Of a DNA stretch of 64,000 nt, positions 57,680-64,000 are shown piece by piece. The stretch is from CAIMUS01 sp046347625 (GTDB lineage Bacteria; Pseudomonadota; Gammaproteobacteria; Competibacterales; Competibacteraceae). The notes beneath the pieces were generated by a model. It did not search any database. It was not told the DNA's origin and saw nothing but the letters and a program-made list of their open reading frames with translations. Location of the stretch: NCBI GenBank assembly GCA_046347625.1, contig JAXMFU010000001.1:434001-498000 (forward strand), read 5' to 3'. The position numbers and the translations under genes were made by a program. Position 1 is the stretch's first letter. Each line of letters begins with the position of its first letter.

Positions 57680-58411
57680 ATGCTGCGTAAACTGACTACT
57701 GCTATGGTTCTGATGGGCGCCGCCGGTATGGCCACTGCGGCTTATGTCGATGTCGATCCGTCCAACCCGTCGATGCCGATCAGCAATGGGCCCAATCAAA
57801 CGGACATTACCTGGACCAATACCGTCGCTCAGTTCGATCCCGCCAATTACGGTGGGGCTGCGTTGGCTTCGGTTCATATCGTAAATATTGCAGCCAGCCT
57901 CGGTTCGAGCGGTGGTACCGTTACCTGTTTCATACCCGACGGCACCAATATATGCACCGGTCACGTGGATGCCGGTGTCACGATTACCCTCAGCGGACCG
58001 AGTGGTAGTGGTATTTCTGTGCCCGTGACCTTGAGTTTTCCCCAGTTCGATTATAGCCTCACGGGTACTGGTAGCAGTACCGCAATCCCCGGCGGCACGC
58101 AGAATGGTACGGGTGCGGACTTATTGTTCTGCACATCTGCTCAGCCCGGTTGCACGGTTAACGCAGCTCTGGTCGCCCTGTTCGAGGGTACCGGCAACGT
58201 GAGTTTCAGCACTCTTGCTGACGGCACGGTAAGTACACAGAACGACACGGGTACCGCGGGTGCAAACCAGCCGCTCAGTGCCGGTTCGACCTTCCGGGTC
58301 CGCTATGATTATGTACCCATACCACCGGCCCAGGTTCCCGAGCCCGCTTCCATCGCCCTGATGGGTCTGGGTCTGGCCGGTCTGGGTGTATGGCGCCGCC
58401 GCAAGGTCTAA
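57680..58411 (+). CDS. PEP-CTERM sorting domain protein
   Basis: A 243-residue exported protein. Signal peptide MLRKLTTAMVLMGAAGMATA, then a beta-rich, Gly/Thr/Ser-rich body with two possible disulfide pairs (TCFIPDGTNICTG; LLFCTSAQPGCTV). The C-terminal signal is VPEPASIALMGLGLAGLGV followed by WRRRKV. AGGAG lies before the start. It should be processed by an exosortase and exported to the surface. It has its own sigma-54-type promoter and a strong terminator, so it is a single-gene unit. Other PEP-CTERM genes in floc-forming bacteria depend on RpoN and the PrsK/PrsR pair. Confidence 0.94.
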   Translation: MLRKLTTAMVLMGAAGMATAAYVDVDPSNPSMPISNGPNQTDITWTNTVAQFDPANYGGAALASVHIVNIAASLGSSGGTVTCFIPDGTNICTGHVDAGVTITLSGPSGSGISVPVTLSFPQFDYSLTGTGSSTAIPGGTQNGTGADLLFCTSAQPGCTVNAALVALFEGTGNVSFSTLADGTVSTQNDTGTAGANQPLSAGSTFRVRYDYVPIPPAQVPEPASIALMGLGLAGLGVWRRRKV

Positions 58412-58453
58412 GCGCTTAGCGAAATCGCTGTTCTAATAACAATAATCTTATTT

Positions 58454-58484
58454 ACAGGGTGGACTTGGTCCACCCTGTTTTTTT
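58454..58484 (+). terminator. Strong rho-independent terminator
   Basis: ACAGGGTGGAC pairs perfectly with GTCCACCCTGT around a TTG loop, followed by seven T. It lies about 45 bases after the PEP-CTERM stop. Confidence 0.95.
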
Positions 58485-58612
58485 GTCTGAACCGCAGATT
58501 GACGCGGATTGTCTGAACCGCAGATTGACGCGGATTAAAGGATTACACAGATTAAAGATTACACGGAGTACCGATCAGTCGTAAAACATAGTAGAGGTCT
58601 GTTATGGGTCAG

Positions 58613-59071
58613 TTAATTCTTGAACTCGATGTTGCAACGGAAACAAAGATCGGTAGTGTTCCGAAAGTGTTGTTGACAGGACTTACGAAAATACCCTTTA
58701 GCTAAGCAACTCACCACTGTCATTCCGGCTGGGACGCCGGAATCCAGCAGCCATGGAGGGCAAGCGTCTGGATTCCCGCTTACGCGGGAATGACAGTTTG
58801 CGTAAATCCTGGTTAATGGTATGGAGAAGAGGATTGATCTGAACGCCTCCGATCTGTCACAACAACACTTCTGGAACACTACCGCACTCATTTCGTCTTT
58901 GAAGGCGTGCATCTCGTCCTTGAAGTCCTTCATCTCGTCTTTAAAGGCGCGCAACTCCGCCTCGGTACGCATCTGGGAGTTGTAGAGCTTGCTAAACTCG
59001 ATCCCAACCGTAGTGACGAAGTCCTTCAATACATCTTCCAGACGGTCAACGCGCTCTTCTACTACCGTCAT
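58613..59071 (-). pseudogene. Truncated paralogue of the coiled-coil gene at 62249
   Basis: The first 60 or so codons (59071 to about 58885) read MTVVEERVDRLEDVLKDFVT, VGIEFSKLYNSQMRTEAELR, AFKDEMKDFKDEMHAFKDEM. This is nearly the same as the N-terminus of the 62249-62929 protein. After that the similarity stops, and the rest of the frame is encoded by unrelated sequence and by a GTCATTCCGGC-type palindrome (58717-58797). The nuclease-like C-terminal part is absent, so it is a fragment. The coiled coil alone might still be made. Confidence 0.65.
58717..58797. repeat. GTCATTCCGGC palindrome
   Basis: TGTCATTCCGGCTGGGACGC...GCGGGAATGACAG forms a long hairpin, with inner CCGGAATCC and GGATTCCCGC arms. 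It is the same type as the inner element at 45481-45580. It lies inside the truncated coiled-coil gene. Confidence 0.75.
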
Positions 59072-59084
59072 AACGAAATTACCC

Positions 59085-61871
59085 CTAATTACCCAGCTCC
59101 TTCAATAGCGCCTCGGCATCCTGGCGGGAGTCGAAAGCGGTTTTATCTTTAAGCGTCGTGCGCAATATCCGCCGGGCCTCGTCCTTTTGCTCATTCACGG
59201 CCAGGGCTTTGGCCAAATGATAAAGCGTATCGCGACTCTCCGGCGGTTGCTGCGAAGCCTTACGCAACAATTCCAGGGCACGCTGCTTCTCGCCTTGCTC
59301 CAGCAGAATGACTCCCAGTGTATCCATCACCGCGGCATTATTCGGCGCCAGGGTCAAAGCTTTCTCGGCATACTGCCGGGCCTGCTGAGGGTTCTGCTGC
59401 CGCAACAGCCAAGCCAGATTGTTCAGTACAGCGGGATTGTCGGGCGCCCGTTCCAACAATTGGGTGAACGCGGCTTTGGCATCGTCATACCGTTTCAGGC
59501 TGAAGTAGAGATTGGCCAGTTGCAGTTGTGCCTGTGTATCCTCGGGGTGTTTTTTCAACCAGGTTTGCAAGGTCGAGAGAGCGGCAACTTGGTTATCTGT
59601 TTGCCGGTAAGCCTGCGCCAGACCGTACGTCAATCCGGCATCATCCGGAAATAAATTCAGACCCTGCTGATAGACCTGAACTGCCCGCTGGTAGTCACGA
59701 CGTTGCAGGGCAAGCTGCCCTGTCGCGGCTATCACTTGACGGTTATTGGGAAATTTCTCTTGCAGAGCTTGCAGCAACTGCGCGGCTTCTTTATTGTCAC
59801 GTGCTTGCGCCGGCAGAGGAGCCAGAATGGGCCCGGCCAGCGGGTTATCCGGTTGCAGCGCCAATGCTTTGAACAACGGTTCCTGCATCTGCTTCGGATC
59901 GCCCTTCTGGCTGTAGGCGCCCGCCAGCCAATACAGTCCTGTGGCGGAATCCGGTTGCAGCGTCAGTAGTTTGTTAAAACTCCGGATAGCGGCGTTGGTA
60001 TCCTTGGACACTAAATCGATCTGACCCATCATTAGCAGGAAATCAGGATTGGAACCGTAGGTTTCCTGGACTTCCACCAATAATCCCCGCGCTTTGCTGG
60101 GATCGTTTTCTTGTAGATAGGTGCCCGCCCGTAACAGCCGTGGTTGCAGGGCCTTGGGTTGTTTCTTGATAGCATCGTCCAGTTGCCTGGCATAAGACTC
60201 CTTGTTGCCTTGCTGCCGTTCCAGTTCGGCTGACCCGAGCAGGAGCGGTAGATCGTCAGGACGCTTGGCAAGTGCCTGTTGGTAATAACGGCGGGCCGTT
60301 TCGGGATCCTTCCGCGCCAGCGCCAACCGTGCCAGGTTAGTTGTTGTCCCCGGATCGCCGGGGGCTAATTCCAGAGCCTTACGCCAGGCTTCCTGTGCTT
60401 TATCGAGCTGTTCTTTACCGGCATAAGCGATTCCGGTCAAATTCCACATCGTGGCATTTTGCGCCTCCTTTTCCTGTAAGGACTGCAGTGCCGCCAAGGC
60501 ACGATCGAAGCTCTTGGCCGCTAAATAGCTGCTGATCAACAGATAATCGATATTAGGCGAGGGTGCGCCCAGCTTTTTAGCTTTCTCGAATTCCACCATG
60601 GCCTGTTCCGGCTTGTTCTGTTGCAGCAGAGTTTCGCCCAGTTGGAGATGTGTTTCCGCCGAGTCGGGTTGGAATTCCGTGACTTTTTTCAGATACTTCG
60701 CTGCTTCCTCCGGCTTACCCTGTGCCTGCAAGGTTTCGGCCACCGCCTTCAGAACCAGTAGATCCTTTGGAAATTGTGCTACTAGAGACCTGGCTTCCTC
60801 TCTCAGCTTGCTGGGTTCGAGCGGGCCTTTTTTGAGCTCGACCAGTCCTTTGAGTCGCTGCACCAGAGGATTATCTGGGAATTGCTGCGACAACCGCTGG
60901 GCAAGCTCGTCGGCCTGTTGCATATTGCCCAGTGAGTATTGGGTTACCCCCATCAGATAGAGCGCAGGGCCATAGTCAGGATTTACCCTGAACAGTTCCT
61001 GCAGGCGATCCTGTGCCAGTTTGTAGTTTCCCTTGAGAAAGGCAATCAGGGCAGTATAGTACAGGACTTGTGGATGTCGGCGGGCTTTTCCCTGGACGGC
61101 GTCCAATGCCTTGCCGGCATCATCCATTTTATTCTCGGCCACCAGCACTGCGACCAGGCTGATACGGGCGTGTAAATTCCCGCTGTCCAATGCCAACACT
61201 TTATTGTAAGCCGCCTCGGCAGAGGACCAATTCGTTTGCTTTTGCTCATAATCCCCCTGCAACTGCCAGACTTCCGGACTGTTCGGCGCCGCCGCCTGCG
61301 CCTTATCCAGCCATTGCTTCACTTCTTTCAGCCGATCGCGCTGCAGGGCGTTGCGCCCCAGCGCCAACAGCGCCCCTATTTGATTGGGCTGTTGCAGTAG
61401 TGCCTCCTGAAACGCCTTATCGGCTTCGTCCAGCTTGCCTTGCAGTTGGTAGGCATTGCCTCGGAGTGTCAATAGCTCGGCCTTGATTTCCGGCCGCATG
61501 TCATCCTTTGGCCAGATATTGGCCAGTATCTGCTGCGCATTCCCCTGTATTAGATAAGCCTTCGCCAATGGAATCGATACGAGTTCATCCGCTATTCCTC
61601 CTGCTTTGGCAAATTCCAATTCCTTCTGTGCGGATGCCCCATTACCCAAGCGGACATAGAGTGTGCCCAGCAGTAGGCGGGCTTCGACATTCGCGGGATT
61701 CTGCTGTAAAGCATTTTTCAGATCGATAACCGCGGCTTGCAGATCACCTTTGTTTTGATATTGCCTGGCCCGTTCGACATACTCGGTATCGCTCATTTTG
61801 CCAACAGCGTTGGTAATGACCAGGAAACCGCCGATGACCAGCAATATAATGATTTTCTTGAACGGGGACAT
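59085..61871 (-). CDS. prsT: PrsT-like TPR-repeat protein of the PEP-CTERM system
   Basis: About 928 residues, made almost entirely of tetratricopeptide repeats. A single N-terminal hydrophobic segment (KKIIILLVIGGFLVITNAVG) leads into EYVERARQYQNKGDLQAAVIDLKNALQQNPANVEARLLLGTLYVRLGNGASAQKELE, very like the start of the PEP-CTERM system TPR proteins PrsT. Some 20 or more TPR units follow (for example ALEQNPDNPAVLNNLAWLLRQQNPQQARQYAEKAL type). PrsT proteins normally carry a lipobox Cys after the signal; none is seen here, so it is probably a signal-anchored periplasmic protein. The upstream ATG at 61904 is an alternative. Likely a scaffold in glycan or PEP-CTERM export. Confidence 0.85.
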   Translation of the reverse strand: MSPFKKIIILLVIGGFLVITNAVGKMSDTEYVERARQYQNKGDLQAAVIDLKNALQQNPANVEARLLLGTLYVRLGNGASAQKELEFAKAGGIADELVSIPLAKAYLIQGNAQQILANIWPKDDMRPEIKAELLTLRGNAYQLQGKLDEADKAFQEALLQQPNQIGALLALGRNALQRDRLKEVKQWLDKAQAAAPNSPEVWQLQGDYEQKQTNWSSAEAAYNKVLALDSGNLHARISLVAVLVAENKMDDAGKALDAVQGKARRHPQVLYYTALIAFLKGNYKLAQDRLQELFRVNPDYGPALYLMGVTQYSLGNMQQADELAQRLSQQFPDNPLVQRLKGLVELKKGPLEPSKLREEARSLVAQFPKDLLVLKAVAETLQAQGKPEEAAKYLKKVTEFQPDSAETHLQLGETLLQQNKPEQAMVEFEKAKKLGAPSPNIDYLLISSYLAAKSFDRALAALQSLQEKEAQNATMWNLTGIAYAGKEQLDKAQEAWRKALELAPGDPGTTTNLARLALARKDPETARRYYQQALAKRPDDLPLLLGSAELERQQGNKESYARQLDDAIKKQPKALQPRLLRAGTYLQENDPSKARGLLVEVQETYGSNPDFLLMMGQIDLVSKDTNAAIRSFNKLLTLQPDSATGLYWLAGAYSQKGDPKQMQEPLFKALALQPDNPLAGPILAPLPAQARDNKEAAQLLQALQEKFPNNRQVIAATGQLALQRRDYQRAVQVYQQGLNLFPDDAGLTYGLAQAYRQTDNQVAALSTLQTWLKKHPEDTQAQLQLANLYFSLKRYDDAKAAFTQLLERAPDNPAVLNNLAWLLRQQNPQQARQYAEKALTLAPNNAAVMDTLGVILLEQGEKQRALELLRKASQQPPESRDTLYHLAKALAVNEQKDEARRILRTTLKDKTAFDSRQDAEALLKELGN

Positions 61872-62093
61872 GAAGTTAGCACCGGGAATCAAGGTAGTGA
61901 ACATGATGTTTTATCAAAATCGAGTGGCTTCAGTGGAATAACAAAATATCTTATCCAGATTCATCGATGAGATACAACCGGCTTAAGCTGCCCCGGCTTA
62001 CTGTGTCGGGCAATGCTACGCTGACGCTTCGCTTTTGCCCAACAGCCATGCTTTTCAGGAAAATGCACCCCCGGCGATGAAAATCGGCCTCGA

Positions 62094-62196
62094 TGTCGGG
62101 TTACGGCGCGCCGGTAACGTCTCTGCTATTTGCGGGCTCGTTAGCGGGCGCGCCTAACCCGACCTACAGGGGATTTCCACGGTAACCCGACCTACG
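62094..62196. repeat. Family A palindrome (inverted) and half copy
   Basis: TGTCGGGTTACGGCGCGC...GCGCGCCTAACCCGACCTAC at 62094-62167, followed by GGTAACCCGACCTAC at 62182-62196 and the tail GTTCACGGCAACCTAC. The 61872-62248 gap contains only these elements and an AT-rich promoter-like stretch at 61905-61975. Confidence 0.75.
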
Positions 62197-62248
62197 AGAG
62201 GATGTTCACGGCAACCTACTTTTCTATTTCTTACTTCCTACTTGCCAG

Positions 62249-62929
62249 TTACCAGCGCTTCGGCTCGAATCCCGGCCGGTTTTCGACTTCCATCACCTGA
62301 TCGCCGGTCGCCAGCACGATAAATCCGGTCTTGATGGCATAGTTCAGCACGCTCTCTTCCACCGCCAGGCTGGCCAGGATACCGACCAACGGCGTGTCCC
62401 GATACTCGGGAAAAAATTCCCGAAAGCCGGCCAGTTCTTCGATAAACCGGTCCACATCGGCGCTGCGCAGGGTGCTTTTGGTGCTGTTCAGGCACACCAC
62501 ATCTTCGGTTACCGCGATGGCGTCATATTCATACACCCGGCCATCCGGCAGTTTGCGCTTGCGTCGCACCGACAGATCGATCACATCCCGGTCCAGCACT
62601 TCCCTGATAATTCTCGGCAGACTGGGCGCCACCAGATCCTCTACCATCGTGCCCAGCTTGTTGGCCAGTTCTCCCCATTGCCGATTCATCTCCCGGCTCT
62701 GTCGGCGAGATTCTTCCTTGAAGTCGCGCATTTCGTCTTTGAAGTCTTTCATCTCGTCTTTAAACGCCCTCATCTCCTCCTTAAATTCTTTCATCTCCTC
62801 TTTGAAGACCCGTAGTTCGGCCTCGGTGCGCAGCTGGGAGTTGTACAGCTTGTTGAATTCGATGCCGACATTGGTAACGAACTCCCGCACCACGTCTTCC
62901 AGGCGGTCCACCCGTTCTTCAATGTATGC
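62249..62929 (-). CDS. Coiled-coil protein with nuclease-like C-terminal domain
   Basis: A 226-residue protein. Residues 1-90 form a long coiled coil made of FKEEMKEFKEEMRAFKDEMK units (11-residue and 7-residue periodicity), then ESRRQSREMNRQWGELANKLG. The C-terminal half (TMVEDLVAPSLPRIIREVL, GRVYEYDAIAVTEDVVCLNSTKSTLRSADVDRFIEELAGFREFFPEYRD, LVGILASLAVEESVLNYAIKTGFIVLATGD) resembles the PD-(D/E)XK-like domain of DUF3782-type proteins: a D-x-(A/I) strand followed by N-x-T-K where E-x-K would be expected. Function unknown. The start at 62929 has GAGG upstream. A truncated relative is at 58613. Confidence 0.65.
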   Translation of the reverse strand, partial: AYIEERVDRLEDVVREFVTNVGIEFNKLYNSQLRTEAELRVFKEEMKEFKEEMRAFKDEMKDFKDEMRDFKEESRRQSREMNRQWGELANKLGTMVEDLVAPSLPRIIREVLDRDVIDLSVRRKRKLPDGRVYEYDAIAVTEDVVCLNSTKSTLRSADVDRFIEELAGFREFFPEYRDTPLVGILASLAVEESVLNYAIKTGFIVLATGDQVMEVENRPGFEPKRW

Positions 62930-63095
62930 CATAAGCTTCAATCCTCTGCCGTTGGTCAGGATGTAGTCATCATAGCCGGTTTACCGACATCACCGCAAAG
63001 CACGTAAAATACATAAAACCGTAAATTCTTCAAGGCTTTATTTTTCTTCGTGTTCTCTGTGCTCTTTGTGGTTTAATTCCTCTTGGCCACCAGTC

Positions 63096-63147
63096 TTGTA
63101 GATGGCTTGTACAATATATTGGCAGAACTGTACAAGACGTGTATAAT
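63096..63147 (+). promoter_or_regulatory. Promoter with CarH-type operator repeats
   Basis: -35 TTGGCA (63119-63124), 17-base spacer and -10 TATAAT (63142-63147). TGTAGA (63097), TGTACA (63108), TTGGCA (63119), TGTACA (63129) and TGTATA (63140) follow at 11, 11, 10 and 11 bases, covering the -35 and spacer. This matches the TnTACA repeats at about 11-bp intervals described for CarH. The CTTGTACA/TGTACAAG pair is also an inverted repeat. Regulation by the CarH-like protein at 43.3 kb is inferred. Confidence 0.65.
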
Positions 63148-63258
63148 TATTTCAGACAAGCGCCCAAGCGCGCCGAGTGAAACTTACCTTTTAACAACGC
63201 TGCCGCTGCGTCGCAGCGCGTTAACGATATCCAGGCTTGGGGTAAAGAGAGAAAGACT

Positions 63259-64000
63259 ATGCGTATTGCTATTATCGGGACCGGCATCGCCGGTATGACC
63301 GCCGCCTGGCGGCTACACCGGGAGCACGAACTGACCGTGTTCGAGGCGGCTACCCGGGTCGGCGGCCATACCAATACCATAACGGTCACAGCAGGGGGAA
63401 AAGACTACGATATCGATACCGGTTTTATCGTCTTCAACGACCGGACCTATCCTAATTTTATCCAGTTGCTGCAAGAACTCGAAGTCCCGGCCCAGCCGAC
63501 CACCATGAGCTTCAGCGTCCGCTGCGATAAGACCGGGCTGGAATACAATGGTGCCGGTCTCAATACCCTGTTCGCCCAGCGGCGCAATCTGCTGCGTCCC
63601 TCTTTTCACCGGATGTTGCGGGATATTCTGCGGTTCAATCGGGAAGCGCCGGACATGCTGGCCGGTGCCGGCTCTCCGCTCAGCCTGCGTGATTATCTGG
63701 AACAGCAGCGTTACAGCCGGGAATTCATCGATCACTATCTGATTCCGATGGGGGCGGCCATCTGGTCGGCTCGACCGGAGCTGATGGAAGCGATGCCGGC
63801 CCGCTACTTCATTCAGTTTTTCCATAACCATGGCCTGTTAAGTATTAACCAGCGGCCACAGTGGCGGGTCGTTCAGGGGGGTTCACAGCGTTATGCCCGG
63901 CGTCTGGTGGCAGCGTTTCGTGACCGTATCCGCCTGGGCTGTCCGGTGGCCTGGATTCGCCGCGCGCCCGGTGGCGTCCTGATCGAGCCGCAAGCGGGTG
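63259..64000 (+). CDS. COG2907-type FAD-dependent oxidoreductase (C-terminus beyond window)
   Basis: The first 247 residues of an amine-oxidase-fold flavoprotein. MRIAIIGTGIAGMTAAWRLHREHELTVFEAATRVGGHTNTI holds the dinucleotide-binding GxGxxG and the acidic residue of the Rossmann strand. DYDIDTGFIVFNDRTYPNF and HYLIPMGAAIWSARPELMEAMPARYFIQFFHNHGLL match the NAD/FAD-binding proteins that commonly sit beside DUF1365, cyclopropane-fatty-acid synthase and photolyase genes. That group is light-induced through LitR/CarH in several bacteria. The leader of about 110 bases follows an operator-like promoter. The rest of the cluster would lie to the right of the window. Confidence 0.85.
   Translation, partial: MRIAIIGTGIAGMTAAWRLHREHELTVFEAATRVGGHTNTITVTAGGKDYDIDTGFIVFNDRTYPNFIQLLQELEVPAQPTTMSFSVRCDKTGLEYNGAGLNTLFAQRRNLLRPSFHRMLRDILRFNREAPDMLAGAGSPLSLRDYLEQQRYSREFIDHYLIPMGAAIWSARPELMEAMPARYFIQFFHNHGLLSINQRPQWRVVQGGSQRYARRLVAAFRDRIRLGCPVAWIRRAPGGVLIEPQAG

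Overview
The window looks like chromosomal DNA of a PHA-storing, capsule- or floc-forming gammaproteobacterium. A member of or near the Competibacteraceae is my guess. The basis is a class I PHA synthase, a phasin, a PhaD-like regulator and PEP-CTERM/exosortase A accessory genes, together with very many GTAG-headed palindromic repeats. No rRNA or ribosomal protein operon is present, so the placement is inference.

Layout. 1-8.5 kb: patatin-like lipase (cut by the window edge), membrane-anchored response regulator, thioesterase, unusual PEP-utilising protein, NYN-cold-shock protein and Prc/Tsp protease. 8.8-18.5 kb: an accessory stretch ending at a tRNA-Pro gene. It holds a TIR protein, two Uma2-type nucleases, a lone second EF-G, an MBL hydrolase, a broken antitoxin, a HicAB-like pair, the collapsed remains of a type I restriction operon, and a Panacea-domain gene with an unknown partner. 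18.7-29 kb: Cys/Met PLP enzyme, DsbD with a doubled periplasmic domain, secreted nuclease, SnoaL-like protein, acetyl-CoA hydrolase/transferase behind 25 heptamer repeats, and a VanZ-like protein. 29.3-29.9 kb: a RelE/ParE-type toxin-antitoxin pair. 30-38 kb: PEP-CTERM protein, exosortase A-type O-ligase, a large VanZ/ligase-like protein, and an ACP-hydrolase-hydrolase operon. 38-42 kb: nrtR-nadA and PHA regulator/phasin genes. 43-50 kb: CarH-like B12 photoreceptor, rsmE, exonuclease III, cobyrinate diamide synthase, and rfbB/rfbA in convergent orientation. 50-57 kb: pdxH, phaC, fbp and a degenerate GGDEF/EAL protein. 57-64 kb: a PEP-CTERM gene with a good sigma-54 promoter and three upstream 17-bp boxes, a PrsT-like TPR protein, two related coiled-coil genes (one truncated), and a COG2907-type FAD oxidoreductase running off the right edge.

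Three circuits can be read from the DNA. (1) Light/B12: the CarH-like protein (43.3-44.2 kb) has the W-x9-EH and ExHxxG signatures. The FAD oxidoreductase promoter (63.1 kb) carries TGTACA repeats at 10-11 bp spacing over its -35 box, which is the CarH operator pattern. (2) Surface protein sorting: a sigma-54 promoter with repeated upstream boxes precedes one PEP-CTERM gene, and several exosortase A satellite genes are in the window although the exosortase is not. (3) NAD synthesis: nrtR-nadA has a consensus-like promoter covered by two palindromes.

Non-coding DNA is dominated by several families of GTAGG...CCTAC palindromes, heptamer tandem repeats and small inverted-repeat elements. Some have supplied a stop codon or flank gene fragments, so repeat spread seems to be shaping this genome.
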